Assembly: GCA_016213505.1 (NCBI GenBank)
Contig: JACRAF010000005.1
Span: forward strand, 1-64,000
Length of the DNA stretch: 64,000 bases
Direction: 5' to 3'
DNA from: Devosia nanyangense
Lineage (GTDB): Bacteria > Pseudomonadota > Alphaproteobacteria > Rhizobiales > Devosiaceae
Shown: positions 50,161 to 59,482 of the stretch, piece after piece
How positions within the stretch are numbered: position 1 is the stretch's first letter
Layout of the letters: each line of letters opens with the position of its first letter
The notes under the pieces: model-generated
What the model saw: the letters and a program-made list of their open reading frames with translations, nothing else
What the model was told of the DNA's origin: nothing
Database searches by the model: none
Program-made: the position numbers and the translations under genes

Positions 50161-51408
50161 ATGGCCAATGGTGGCCGCACCATCTACATCGCAGGAGCCG
50201 GCATCGCCGGCATGACACTGGCGCTGGCGCTCGCCAAGTTCGGCGCCACGGTGATCGTGCTCGAGCGCAACAAGCGCGTGCAGGAGGTGGGCGCCGGGCT
50301 CCAGATCAGCCCCAATGCGCGCCGCGTCCTCAACCAGCTCGGCCTCGACAAGGCCATCGCGGCCAAGAGCTTCGAGCCCAGCGCCATCGACGTCTACCCG
50401 TTCCGGGCGAGCAAGCCGGCGGTCAGCCTCGAACTCGGCGCCATCATGCGCCAGCGCTATGGCGTGCCCTATGTGGTCATGCACCGCGCCGATCTGGTCG
50501 ACGCGCTCTACCGGGCCTGCCGGCGCTTCGCCAATATCGACATGCTGTTCGGGGTGCGCGGCTTCGATGCCGTCACCCACGCGCGCGGCATCTCGATCAA
50601 TGTCGACGAGGCCAACGGCACCGCCCGTACCGCCAGGGTCCACGCCTTCGTCGGGGCCGACGGGGTCCATTCCGAGACCCGGACGCGCATCCTGGGCGGG
50701 CCGCCGGCGACCTATTCGGGGTTTGTCGCCTGGCGCACGACGCTCAGCGCCGACCTGCTGAAGGGGGCGGTGGCCCTCGACCGCACGACGCTCTTGCTCG
50801 GGCCGGGCTACCACGCGGTCTGCTACCCGCTGCCGCAGCGCAAGCAGGTCAACGTCGCGCTTTTCGTCAAGGAACGGGCCGACCGGCTTGACGCCGCGAA
50901 CCCGCCCAAGGAGCCAAAACTCCCCTGGGCCGCGATGCCGTCAAGGACCCTCGACGCCATCGTCTCGGCGGCCACGGGCGCCTGGGGCTATTGGGTGTGC
51001 AACACCATGGACGCCCCGACCTGGTCGGACAGCGGCATCGGCCTCATCGGCGACGCGGCGCACGCCATGCTGCCGTTCCAGGCGCAGGGCGCCGCCATGG
51101 CCATCGAGGACGCGGCGATCCTTGCCCCGTTGCTGATGACCGAGCCGGACGCCGACTCTGCCTTCCGGCGCTACGAGGCGATGCGCCGGCCGCGTGTCGA
51201 CCGGGTGCGAAAGATCTCCGATTTCAATGGCTTCGCCTACCACCTGGAGTGGCCGTTCACGCTCGGCCGCAACGCCGTGCTGTGGGCGCAGGGGCCGCGC
51301 GGCCACCTCAAGCGGCTCGACTGGATCTACGGTTTCGACCCCTCGCCCGAGACCGACGTTCCGCCCCCCGATCGCGCCCCACGCGACACCGAGCCGCACC
51401 GGGGTTAG
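50161..51408 (+). CDS. FAD-dependent aromatic-ring monooxygenase (UbiH/salicylate hydroxylase-like)
   Basis: 415 residues: dinucleotide-binding IAGAGIAGMTLALALAKFG (GxGxxG), the FAD motif GLIGDAAHAMLPFQAQGAAM, and FVGADGVHSETR (DG motif). It is a group A flavoprotein hydroxylase, substrate undetermined; a quinone-type or salicylate-like ring is possible. It follows the CHCC zinc-finger gene and precedes an MFS exporter. Confidence 0.93.
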   Translation: MANGGRTIYIAGAGIAGMTLALALAKFGATVIVLERNKRVQEVGAGLQISPNARRVLNQLGLDKAIAAKSFEPSAIDVYPFRASKPAVSLELGAIMRQRYGVPYVVMHRADLVDALYRACRRFANIDMLFGVRGFDAVTHARGISINVDEANGTARTARVHAFVGADGVHSETRTRILGGPPATYSGFVAWRTTLSADLLKGAVALDRTTLLLGPGYHAVCYPLPQRKQVNVALFVKERADRLDAANPPKEPKLPWAAMPSRTLDAIVSAATGAWGYWVCNTMDAPTWSDSGIGLIGDAAHAMLPFQAQGAAMAIEDAAILAPLLMTEPDADSAFRRYEAMRRPRVDRVRKISDFNGFAYHLEWPFTLGRNAVLWAQGPRGHLKRLDWIYGFDPSPETDVPPPDRAPRDTEPHRG

Positions 51409-51468
51409 CGCTTGCGCTCCGCCGAAGGCCTGTGTCAACTGCCCGCCACTTGAACTCAAGAAAGCCCG

Positions 51469-52800
51469 ATGGCCTTCGTTAAACGAGACTCGCCGCTCAC
51501 CCTCGCGTGCATCCTCATCACCATTCTGCTCGACATGGTGGGCTACGGCATCATCGTCCCGGTGCTGCCCGAACTGATCCGCGAGCTCACCGGCGGCGGC
51601 GTTTCGCAGGCCGCGGTCATCGGCGGCTGGCTGGTCTTCGTCTACTCGGTGATGCAGTTCATCTTCTCCCCGGTCCTCGGCAATCTGTCGGATCGCTTCG
51701 GCCGCCGCCCGGTGCTGCTCGGCTCGCTGCTGGGGCTGACCTTCGACTATGCGATGATGGGGTTCGCACCCGTCGTCTGGTACCTGTTCATCGGCCGGTT
51801 CGTGTCGGGCGTCGCCGGGGCCGCGGTCGCCACCGCCACCGCCTACATGGCCGACATCACCGCCCCCGCCAAACGGACGCAGCGTTTCGGGCTGATCGGT
51901 GCGGCCTTCGGGCTCGGCTTCATCATCGGCCCGGTGATCGGCGGCGAACTGGGCGCGTTCGGCCCGAAGGTGCCGTTCTACGCCGCGGCCACCCTCGCCT
52001 TCGCCAATTTCCTGTTCGGCGTGTTCGTCCTGCCGGAGTCGCTGCACAAGACCCACCGCCGCCCGTTCAGCATCCGCCGCGCCAATCCGTTCGGGGCGCT
52101 GATCTCGCTGCGAAAGTACCCGGTGGTGTTGTGGCTGATGCTGGCGCTGTTCATGTTCACCATGGCGGCGCAGGCGTTCCCCTCGGTCTACAACTACTTC
52201 ACCATCGAGGTGTTCCGCTTCTCCTCGACGCAGATCGGCCGCACGCTGGGGCTGTTCGGCATCGTCTTCGCGCTGTTCCAGGCGTTCGGCGTCGGACCGC
52301 TGGTCAAGCGCTTCACTGAGACGCCGGTGGTGGCGGTCGGCATGCTGGCCGCCGTCGTCGCCTTCGCCGGCATCGCCTTCATCGACGGCCAGATGCAGAA
52401 CTGGCTCTACCTCTACATCGTCATCGGCGCCGCGAGCGGCCTCGCCGCCCCGGCGATCAACGGCGTGCTGAGCCGGCAGGTGCCCGACAACGCGCAGGGC
52501 GAACTGCAGGGCGCGGTCAACGCCGCCAACTCCCTCGCCACCATCATCGGGCCGCTGGCCGCGACGCAGATCTTCGCCTACTTCACCCATGGCGACGGCT
52601 CGCCCGGCTACTTCCCCGGCGCGCCGTTCCTCGCGGCATCGATCCTGATCCTCGGCGCCGTGGCGCTGTTCAGCTACATCGCGCTGCGCTTCGATCTCGG
52701 CCACAAGCCGAGCGTTGCGGCGCACCCGATCGTGCCGGAGATGGCCCCGCCGGGACAGATCCTGGTGCCCAAGCCGGGCAAGGAAGAGGCCGCGGAGTGA
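51469..52800 (+). CDS. MFS transporter, TCR/Tet-like
   Basis: 443 residues, twelve transmembrane segments. The MFS motif A is GNLSDRFGRRPVLLGSLLG; motif C-like glycines occur in GLGFIIGPVIGGELGAFG, as in drug-proton antiporters. Tet-like by overall pattern (MVGYGIIVPVLPELIRELTG), but substrate prediction is not possible. It follows the monooxygenase by 60 bases on the same strand. Confidence 0.92.
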   Translation: MAFVKRDSPLTLACILITILLDMVGYGIIVPVLPELIRELTGGGVSQAAVIGGWLVFVYSVMQFIFSPVLGNLSDRFGRRPVLLGSLLGLTFDYAMMGFAPVVWYLFIGRFVSGVAGAAVATATAYMADITAPAKRTQRFGLIGAAFGLGFIIGPVIGGELGAFGPKVPFYAAATLAFANFLFGVFVLPESLHKTHRRPFSIRRANPFGALISLRKYPVVLWLMLALFMFTMAAQAFPSVYNYFTIEVFRFSSTQIGRTLGLFGIVFALFQAFGVGPLVKRFTETPVVAVGMLAAVVAFAGIAFIDGQMQNWLYLYIVIGAASGLAAPAINGVLSRQVPDNAQGELQGAVNAANSLATIIGPLAATQIFAYFTHGDGSPGYFPGAPFLAASILILGAVALFSYIALRFDLGHKPSVAAHPIVPEMAPPGQILVPKPGKEEAAE

Positions 52801-52807
52801 CGCGCGG

Positions 52808-53068
52808 TTAGTGCAGCATCCTGCGCATCTCGCGCAGGTCGGCCGGCTTGATCAGCCGGGCATGCGCCACCGTCACCGAGTGGATCGGCCCCTCGATCGT
52901 CTCCTCCCAGAACGCCAGGAATTTGCCGAGAACGGGAAACTCCGGGAAGAGGTCGAACCGCTGCCAGACGAACTCCTGCAGCAAGTCCAGATGATCGGGG
53001 ATGCGGTAGACGATCTGCGCGGTCGTGAGGCCGTAGCCGGCATTGGCCTCGGGAGACGGTATCTGCAT
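52808..53068 (-). CDS. Usg family protein
   Basis: 86 residues: TAQIVYRIPDHLDLLQEFVW, FPEFPVLGKFLAFWEETIEG, then PIHSVTVAHARLIKPADLRE. It matches the alphaproteobacterial Usg family, of unknown function, often near trp genes; none is here. It is convergent with the MFS gene. Confidence 0.88.
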   Translation of the reverse strand: MQIPSPEANAGYGLTTAQIVYRIPDHLDLLQEFVWQRFDLFPEFPVLGKFLAFWEETIEGPIHSVTVAHARLIKPADLREMRRMLH

Positions 53069-53194
53069 TGGAAGCCTCCTGGTCGCGTCCCACGTCGCAG
53101 GACTTCAGCGCGACAAGCAAGCTTCCGCCGAGAGAATTAACACATGATTTCAGTATCTTAGCAGCACACTCTCCGGAGTGCTAGCGGCGCCGGA

Positions 53195-53569
53195 TTAGGC
53201 TTCCTGCGGCATCGGACTCAGATGCTCGTGCACGATCCGCCAGCCATCGGCGCTTCGCCGGACGATGGTCGTGCCACGGCCCCGGCCGGAGATGGACTTG
53301 GCGCCTGCCATCGCCGTCCAGTTGAAGCGGTAGGTGCAGGCAGCGACGTCGGTGTCGCGGGCAAGCCAGTGCCGGTCATCGAGCCAGTAAGTCTCGTCGG
53401 CGAGTTCGGCCCAGGTGCGCTCGAACGCGGCTCGGATGGCCGCGAGACCGACATATGAGCCTTCACTGAACCAGAAGCTCGCGTCCGCGGCGATCAGGGG
53501 CACGAGCAAGTCGAAGTCATGCCGGTTGATCAGCTCCTCATAAGTCCTGAGGAGGTCCTCCGGCTCCAC
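53195..53569 (-). CDS. SnoaL/NTF2-like protein
   Basis: 124 residues of the NTF2-like cone fold: LRTYEELINRHDFDLLVPLI, then FERTWAELADETYWLDDRHW, and GRGTTIVRRSADGWRIVHEH at the C-terminus. SnoaL-like/DUF4440-type polyketide-cyclase fold; a catalytic role is not inferable. Stop and start lie two bases from gnd on the same strand, so it may be co-transcribed with it. Confidence 0.85.
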   Translation of the reverse strand: MEPEDLLRTYEELINRHDFDLLVPLIAADASFWFSEGSYVGLAAIRAAFERTWAELADETYWLDDRHWLARDTDVAACTYRFNWTAMAGAKSISGRGRGTTIVRRSADGWRIVHEHLSPMPQEA

Positions 53570-53571
53570 CG

Positions 53572-54990
53572 CTACTTCCCCAGCGTCGACGGCCAGGTGC
53601 CGTGCTGCTCGCCCTCGCGGTCGGTCAGGATGAAGCCATGGGCGCCGAAGAAGTCGCGCTGGCCCTGGGTGAGGTTGGCGGTGCCGAGCGCCTGCCGGTA
53701 GCTGTCGAAATAGGCCAGCGAGGCGCTAAGGCAGATCAGCGGGAACTCGCCGAGCGCGGCGGCCGACACGACCTTGCGCAGCGATTTGTGGGCGTCCTGC
53801 ATGATGGCGATGAAGTCGGGCACCATCAGCAGGTTCTTGGCCTCGCCCTTGGCGTAGGCCGCCGCCATCTGGTCGAGGAAGCGCGACCGGATGATGCAGC
53901 CGGCGCGCCAGATTTTGGCGATGGTGGCGAGCGGCAGGTTCCAGCCGTTCTCCTCGCTGGCTTTGGCCAGCACGGCGAAGCCTTGCGCGTATGAGACGAT
54001 CTTGCCCGCCAGCAACGCCTCTTCGAGATCGGCGAGCGGCACGTCGGCCTTGCCCGCATTGCGCGCGCCGTACACGGCCTCTGCTGCAACGCGCTCGTCC
54101 TTGCGCGACGAAATCGAGCGGGCCGCCACCGCCCCCTCGATGGCCGTCGCCGGCACGCCGAGCTGTTGCGCGGCGATGGCGGACCAGACGCCGGTGCCCT
54201 TCTGGCCGGCCTTGTCGAGGATCAGATCGACCAGCGGCCTGCCGGTTTTCGGCTCCGTCGCCTCGAGCACATAGCCGGTGATCTCGATGAGGTAGGAATT
54301 GAGCGGCCCTTTGTTCCAGTCCTTGAACACCGCGGACGACGCCTCAGGGCTCATCCCGAGCCCGTCGCGCATCACGCCATAGACCTCGGCGATCATCTGC
54401 ATGTCGCCGTATTCGATGCCGTTGTGGATGGTCTTGACGAAGTGGCCGGCGCCGCCCTCGCCCAGATAGGCGCAGCACGGCTCGCCGTTGAATTTCGCCG
54501 AGATCGCCTCGAGGATCGGCTGGGCGTTCTTCCATTGGGCCTCGGCGCCACCGACCATGATCGAGGGGCCATGACGGGCCCCCTCCTCGCCGCCCGACAC
54601 ACCGATGCCGAGATAGCCGATGCCGTCCCTGGCGAGGTCGGCGAAGCGGCGATTGGTGTCGGTGTAGAGCGAGTTGCCGCATTCGAGGATGGCGTCGCCC
54701 TTTTCGAGCATCGGCCTCAGCTGCGCGATCATGTCGTCGACCGGCTGGCCGGCCTTGACCATGATGATGATCGAGCGCGGGCGCTTCACCGAGGCGATGA
54801 AGGCCTTGATGTCGGCCTCGGGGATGACCTTCTTGTCGAGTCCCTGCGCCGTTGCCACCGCCATGAAGTCGTCGATCTTTGACGCCGTGCGGTTGTGGAC
54901 CGCGATGGTGTAGCCTTTTTCGGCGATGTTGAGCGCGAGGTTGGAACCCATGACGGCAAGTCCGATCAGGCCGATATCGGCAGACGACAT
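53572..54990 (-). CDS. gnd: 6-phosphogluconate dehydrogenase, decarboxylating (NADP)
   Basis: 472 residues, the long (GndA) type. NADP site GLIGLAVMGSNLALNIAEKG, substrate and catalytic motif GHFVKTIHNGIEYGDMQM (Lys, His, Asn), and the C-terminal helix region RDFFGAHGFILTD. It oxidises 6-phosphogluconate to ribulose 5-phosphate. Divergent from a gluconate 5-dehydrogenase-like gene and gluconokinase, so the locus covers gluconate use. Confidence 0.96.
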   Translation of the reverse strand: MSSADIGLIGLAVMGSNLALNIAEKGYTIAVHNRTASKIDDFMAVATAQGLDKKVIPEADIKAFIASVKRPRSIIIMVKAGQPVDDMIAQLRPMLEKGDAILECGNSLYTDTNRRFADLARDGIGYLGIGVSGGEEGARHGPSIMVGGAEAQWKNAQPILEAISAKFNGEPCCAYLGEGGAGHFVKTIHNGIEYGDMQMIAEVYGVMRDGLGMSPEASSAVFKDWNKGPLNSYLIEITGYVLEATEPKTGRPLVDLILDKAGQKGTGVWSAIAAQQLGVPATAIEGAVAARSISSRKDERVAAEAVYGARNAGKADVPLADLEEALLAGKIVSYAQGFAVLAKASEENGWNLPLATIAKIWRAGCIIRSRFLDQMAAAYAKGEAKNLLMVPDFIAIMQDAHKSLRKVVSAAALGEFPLICLSASLAYFDSYRQALGTANLTQGQRDFFGAHGFILTDREGEQHGTWPSTLGK

Positions 54991-55161
54991 AAGATTCTCC
55001 TTGGCGGCTCATTGCCTTTTCTTGGGGCGCTTTCTGGCACGCGAACCCTGCTTTTGCCAGCCGAAAAGAGGTGCGTAGCTCAGCCGGGTGACAGCGCTTG
55101 CAGCCGGGCTGACCGGGGCCTTCCGATGGGGTAGTGTCGCGCCCGTTTTCAGGAGCTTTCG

Positions 55162-55932
55162 ATGGACAGTCTCTCGCTCTTCAGCCTCGCCGGTAAGCGG
55201 GCGCTGGTCACCGGCTCGAGCCGCGGCATCGGCTTTGCCATCGCCGGCGCATTGGCGGGCGCCGGTGCCGACGTGATCCTCAACGCCCGCGAGACCACGG
55301 CGCTCGGGGCCTCCGCGGCGAGCCTCGCGGAATCGGGTGCGCGGGTCCGGGCGGTGGCGTTCGACGTCACCAGTTCGGAGAGCATCGCCGACGCGGTCGA
55401 GTTCATCGAGGCCGACATCGGGCCCATCGATATCCTGGTCAACAATGCCGGCATGCAGCATCGCGCCCCACTCGAGGATTTCCCCGAGGACAAGTTCGAG
55501 CGGCTGATGGCGACCAACGTGACGTCGGTGTTCCTCGTCGGGCAGGCGGTGGCACGCCGGATGATCCCGCGCGGCGCCGGCAAGATCATCAACATCTGCT
55601 CGCTGATGAGCACGTTTTCGCGGGCCTCGATCGCCCCCTATGCGGCGAGCAAGGCGGCGGTCGCCAACCTGACGCGCGGCATGGCGACCGACTGGGCCCG
55701 GCACGGCCTCAACGTCAACGGTATCGCGCCGGGCTACTTCAAGACCGAGCTCAACGCCGCGCTGGTCGCCGACCCGGAATTCTCCGGCTGGGTCGCCAAG
55801 CGCACGCCGATGGGGCGCTGGGGCGAAGTCACTGAGCTGGGCGGCGCCGCGATCTTTCTCGCCTCCGATGCCGCCAGCTTCGTCAACGGCCACATCCTCT
55901 ACGTCGACGGCGCGTTCACGGCGACCGTGTAG
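55162..55932 (+). CDS. SDR oxidoreductase, gluconate 5-dehydrogenase-like
   Basis: 256 residues of the classical SDR fold: ALVTGSSRGIGFAIAGALAG (TGxxxGIG), ILVNNAGMQHRAPLEDF (NNAG), catalytic Ser in NICSLMSTF and YAASKAAVANLTRG (YxxxK). Closest to gluconate 5-dehydrogenase / 2-keto-gluconate reductases; the context (gnd, gluconokinase) supports gluconate interconversion. GGAGCTTTCG precedes the ATG. Confidence 0.92.
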   Translation: MDSLSLFSLAGKRALVTGSSRGIGFAIAGALAGAGADVILNARETTALGASAASLAESGARVRAVAFDVTSSESIADAVEFIEADIGPIDILVNNAGMQHRAPLEDFPEDKFERLMATNVTSVFLVGQAVARRMIPRGAGKIINICSLMSTFSRASIAPYAASKAAVANLTRGMATDWARHGLNVNGIAPGYFKTELNAALVADPEFSGWVAKRTPMGRWGEVTELGGAAIFLASDAASFVNGHILYVDGAFTATV

Positions 55933-56082
55933 CGATCCTTGCTTCCCAAGTCCGGCGGCCTCCGTTAGGGTCGATGACAGCGCTTTCATCCGGCTCGCGG
56001 GGAGCGGCGGAAATGGCTTTCCTGCCCAGGGCCAAATCGCTAAGAACCCCCACCCATAAATCCCACCCACTTCCGGTCCTCC

Positions 56083-56622
56083 TTGAGCTTCGTTCCCTCC
56101 CGCATCATCGTCGTCATGGGCGTCTCCTCGAGCGGCAAGTCCGTCACCGGGCAGGCCATCGCGCGGCGGCTGCATGCCCCATTCCTCGACGGCGACGCGT
56201 TCCACCCGCCCGCTAATAAGGACAAGATGCGCGCCGGCATCCCGCTCACCGACGACGATCGCTGGCCGTGGCTCACCGCGCTCGCCACGGGGCTCGCCGC
56301 GGCAGCTGAGAGCAAGGGCGTTGCGGTCGGGGCCTGCTCGGCCCTCAAGCGCGCCTATCGCGACCGCATGGTGCTGGAGGCCAGGGAGCCGATCCTCTTC
56401 GTCTTCCTCGACGGCACCGCCGAACTCATCGGCAGCCGCATCGCCGGCCGCCAGCACGAGTATATGCCCGCCAGCCTGCTCGCGAGCCAGTTCGCGACGC
56501 TCGAACGTCCCGCTGCCGACGAGAACGTCCTCACCGTCCCGGTCACGCTCTCGGTCGAAGCCATCGCCGAGCGGGTGGTGAAGGCGGTGCCGCACCTCAA
56601 GAGCTTCAAGCGCAAGCAGTAG
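56083..56622 (+). CDS. gntK: Gluconokinase
   Basis: 179 residues, GntK/thermoresistant-type: P-loop VVMGVSSSGKSVTG, FLDGDAFHPPANKDKMRAG (gluconate site), CSALKRAYRDRMV and EYMPASLLASQFATLE. It phosphorylates gluconate to 6-phosphogluconate, the substrate of the divergent gnd product. TTG 56083 gives a family-like length; ATG 56116 would cut the first beta strand. Ribosome site is poor. Confidence 0.92.
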   Translation: MSFVPSRIIVVMGVSSSGKSVTGQAIARRLHAPFLDGDAFHPPANKDKMRAGIPLTDDDRWPWLTALATGLAAAAESKGVAVGACSALKRAYRDRMVLEAREPILFVFLDGTAELIGSRIAGRQHEYMPASLLASQFATLERPAADENVLTVPVTLSVEAIAERVVKAVPHLKSFKRKQ

Positions 56623-56708
56623 GCAACGTCCCGGGATTTGACGGGGATCAAGCCAGAGCCCGATTCGTCCGGCATGGTGCGGCACCGATCCGGTCGAGGG
56701 GCGCTGTA

Positions 56709-57284
56709 ATGGCCGTCGAAACTCCAGTCCACCCGCACAGCGCAGGCTTCTGGCCCATCGTCCTCAAGACGGCGATCGTCCACACCGCGACCTATTTCGT
56801 CATGGGTCTGCTCGCGCTCTACCTGTTCGACTACGCCACCGTGTTCACCCAGGGACCCGAGGCGGCCTATATGCGCCCGACCACCGACCCCTGGGTGGCG
56901 GCGGGGCCGCTGTTCCAGCCGATCCGCGGCGTGCTGTTCGGAATTGTGTTCTACCTGCTACGCGAGGTGCTGTTCGCAAAGCCTCGCGGCTGGCTGATCG
57001 CCTGGGCCATGCTGGCCATTGTCGGCATCATCAATCCGTTCGCCGCGGCGCAGGGCTCGATCGAGGGCCTCGTCTACCTCAGCACGCCGTTGTCGTCGCA
57101 GTTCGGGCTCGGGCTGATCGAGGTCTACGGCCAGTCGCTGCTGCTGGCGCTGGGCACGTTCTACTGGGTGCGCCAGCCCGCAAACCGCTGGCTGACCTGG
57201 GGGTTTTCGATCGTCGCGACACTGGCGGTCGCCGCCTCGCTGGCCGGGATTTTCCTCGCGCCGCTGGCGAAAACCGTCGCCTGA
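56709..57284 (+). CDS. Multi-TM membrane protein, unknown
   Basis: 191 residues with about five membrane segments (about 16-40, 68-84, 93-110, 125-150 and 162-187). VFTQGPEAAYMRPTTDPWVA is a likely external loop. No family recognised. GAGGGGCGC precedes ATG 56709. It ends one base before the convergent ogt stop. Confidence 0.78.
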   Translation: MAVETPVHPHSAGFWPIVLKTAIVHTATYFVMGLLALYLFDYATVFTQGPEAAYMRPTTDPWVAAGPLFQPIRGVLFGIVFYLLREVLFAKPRGWLIAWAMLAIVGIINPFAAAQGSIEGLVYLSTPLSSQFGLGLIEVYGQSLLLALGTFYWVRQPANRWLTWGFSIVATLAVAASLAGIFLAPLAKTVA

Positions 57285-57815
57285 TCAGAACCCGAAGGCG
57301 TATTGCCCGGTCGGGCTTGCGGCGTGTTCGAGCGCCAGCATCCGCATCTTGGCGGTAACGCCGCCCGGCGAGGAGAAGCCGCCAGTCTTGCCGTCGGCGC
57401 CGAGCACGCGGTGGCAGGGGATGATCAGCGGGATCGGGTTCTGGCCCATCGCCTGCCCCACCGCCCGCGACATCGCCACGTCGCCCAGCGTGCGGGCGAT
57501 GGCGCCGTAGGTCGTGGTCTCGCCGTACCCCACTTTGAGCAGCTCGGCATAGGCCTGCCGGTTGAACTCGGGCGCGCCGCTGAGGTCGAGCGGCACATCG
57601 GTGAAGTCGATCTTTTCGCCCTCGGCATAGCGCCGGATCCGTTCGGGCAAGCTCGCCAGCGCTCCGTCCGGGAACCCCGGCTCGGCCGGATCGCGCGAAA
57701 TCCACACCTCGGTGCGGGCGCGATCGCGGCCCGGTAGGGCGACGCGCGCGATGCCGAGATCGGTCCAGGCGATGCCGAACGTTCCGAGCGCGGTATCGAT
57801 CAATGCATAGCGCAT
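57285..57815 (-). CDS. ogt: Methylated-DNA-protein-cysteine methyltransferase (Ogt-type)
   Basis: 176 residues: the acceptor Cys is in PLIIPCHRVLGADGKTGGFS (PCHRV), with the DNA-binding helix GYGETTTYGAIARTLGD. It removes O6-methylguanine and O4-methylthymine lesions. N-terminal extension typical of Ogt. ATG start at 57813-57815. It lies alone, divergent from the DHFR-like gene. Confidence 0.94.
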   Translation of the reverse strand: MRYALIDTALGTFGIAWTDLGIARVALPGRDRARTEVWISRDPAEPGFPDGALASLPERIRRYAEGEKIDFTDVPLDLSGAPEFNRQAYAELLKVGYGETTTYGAIARTLGDVAMSRAVGQAMGQNPIPLIIPCHRVLGADGKTGGFSSPGGVTAKMRMLALEHAASPTGQYAFGF

Positions 57816-57875
57816 GGCTTAAGACTGTAGCGCCGCTCACGGCACGCCCCAACCCGAATCTCTGAGGAGTCCCCG

Positions 57876-58403
57876 ATGGCACGCATCGTCGGATACATCG
57901 CATCGAGCCTCGACGGCTTCATCGCCGACCCCAACGAGTCGCTTGACTGGCTGACCGAGCCGACCAATGTCGACCTCGGCGAGCATCACTATGATCTGTT
58001 CATCAAACGCATCCGCACGGTGGTGATGGGTCGTGCGACCTATGACTGGATCCTGCGATCGGGAGCGGCGTGGCCCTACGGCGAACAGCGCTGCATCGTC
58101 GTGACGTCACGCCCGCTGGCGGACCCGCCTGCCGCCATCGAAACCAGATCCGACGTCGATGCGCTGATTGCGGAGTTGCGCGGCCTCGACGACGGCGACG
58201 TCTGGATGGCGGGTGGCGGCAGGCTGCAGATGGCGTTCCTCGAGCGCGGCGCGCTCGACGAGGTCGAGGTCTACATCGCCTCGGCGATCATCGGCGGCGG
58301 CTCCCCGCTGTTCCCGCCGACCGGCTTCAAGGGCAAGCCGCGGCTGATTTCGGCCAAGGCGTTCGGCGAAGGCATGGCCCGCCTTCACTACCGCTTCGAC
58401 TGA
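57876..58403 (+). CDS. Dihydrofolate reductase-like (RibD C-terminal) protein
   Basis: 175 residues: ARIVGYIASSLDGFIADPNE (SLDGxIA), RTVVMGRATYDWIL and AGGGRLQMAFLERGALDEVE. This is the DHFR-like/RibD-C fold common in reductases of unknown substrate (YwjB-like); not a true FolA. GGAG precedes the start. Role unknown. Confidence 0.9.
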   Translation: MARIVGYIASSLDGFIADPNESLDWLTEPTNVDLGEHHYDLFIKRIRTVVMGRATYDWILRSGAAWPYGEQRCIVVTSRPLADPPAAIETRSDVDALIAELRGLDDGDVWMAGGGRLQMAFLERGALDEVEVYIASAIIGGGSPLFPPTGFKGKPRLISAKAFGEGMARLHYRFD

Positions 58404-58406
58404 ACC

Positions 58407-59405
58407 TCAAACCACCGGCCCGCCCGGCGCGGTGAACGGCGCCTTGGGCGCGGCGGAGCCGGCGGCCCAGTTGGCGGCGCGGCCCCGCAGATCGCGGAAT
58501 TTCCGGCTGACCTGCCCGATCCGCTCGTCCCACACCGGGTCGGGTGTCTGGCCTTCGATGACGCGGAAATACACCTCCATCATCGCGGCGATGGCGAACG
58601 GCTCGAGCAGCGCCGCCTTCACCGCCCAGGCGAAGATCAGCGCGAAGACGATGCCGGCGGCGCCCCAGCCATTGGGGATGAACCAGACCAGCGCCGCTGC
58701 CGGCGCCAGCATGACGAGAAACACCACGAAGGCGAGGCCGTACATGATGACGGTCAGCCAGGCGGCGTTCTTCAGCATCACCTTGTAGTTCTGCGCATAG
58801 AGCACCAGCGCCGTCTCTGCCGATTGCCACGGGTTGGTCGCCCTTGTGTGGATGGCGTAGCCGAGGATGACCTCGTCCATCAGCCCGACCGAGACGCGGA
58901 GGAACGCGCGGATCACGCCGACGACATTCTGCAGCCCCGGGATCGGCAGCAGCGACGCCACCCCCTGGATCAGCCCGACGATGGCACCGAGCACGCCCTT
59001 GATCAAGAGGTCGACGCCGAACAGCACACTGGCCTCGGCGAAGCGCTCGCGCACGATGCCGGTGGCGTAGGCGAGCTGGCCCTGCCCCTGCGGCACGCCG
59101 CGCCCGTCGATCAGTTCGACCAGCACCGCAATGTGCCCGGCCTTGACGATGTAGAGGACGTACTCGCGCAGGAAATAGAGCGCCCCGGCGGTCAGCGCGA
59201 AGCCGATGACGCCGCCCCACAGCATGCTGCCGGCCCGGAAATCGGGCCCACCGAACGCTCCGATGCCCCAGCCGACGCCGACCCCGACGCCGGTCACCAG
59301 CACATAGGCCACGGCGATCCCGGCATAGACGACGATGCGGAAGACGATGAAGGGAAGCGTCTGGCCCATGAGGCCGAGCGTGCGGCCGATGGAGAAATCC
59401 CACAT
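58407..59405 (-). CDS. Multi-TM membrane protein, unknown
   Basis: 332 residues with about six membrane helices, Gly-rich around the first (VTGVGVGVGWGIGAFGGPDF). The C-terminal 60 residues are cytoplasmic and Arg-rich (RIGQVSRKFRDLRGRAANWA). A repetitive Val/Gly/Ala pattern suggests a scaffold or channel-like protein; no family recognised. ATG 59403-59405. Three bases separate it from the convergent DHFR-like stop. Confidence 0.82.
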   Translation of the reverse strand: MWDFSIGRTLGLMGQTLPFIVFRIVVYAGIAVAYVLVTGVGVGVGWGIGAFGGPDFRAGSMLWGGVIGFALTAGALYFLREYVLYIVKAGHIAVLVELIDGRGVPQGQGQLAYATGIVRERFAEASVLFGVDLLIKGVLGAIVGLIQGVASLLPIPGLQNVVGVIRAFLRVSVGLMDEVILGYAIHTRATNPWQSAETALVLYAQNYKVMLKNAAWLTVIMYGLAFVVFLVMLAPAAALVWFIPNGWGAAGIVFALIFAWAVKAALLEPFAIAAMMEVYFRVIEGQTPDPVWDERIGQVSRKFRDLRGRAANWAAGSAAPKAPFTAPGGPVV

Positions 59406-59482
59406 GGCGTACCTCGTAGCGCGCCCCGCGCACGGCAGACACTAAGCGACTCGCGGCCTCGCCGCAAATCGGGTCGCCGCAG

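Noticed and set aside
50941..52725. 594-residue leftward frame opposite the monooxygenase and MFS genes
   Set aside because: It spans two real genes and has shadow composition without any domain.
51469..52800. Tetracycline resistance determinant
   Set aside because: The protein is a Tet-like MFS exporter by pattern only; there is no TetR partner and many chromosomal MFS genes look the same, so no drug is assigned.
55009..56685. 558-residue leftward frame opposite the SDR and gluconokinase genes
   Set aside because: It covers two complete catalytic genes on the other strand; no motif of its own.
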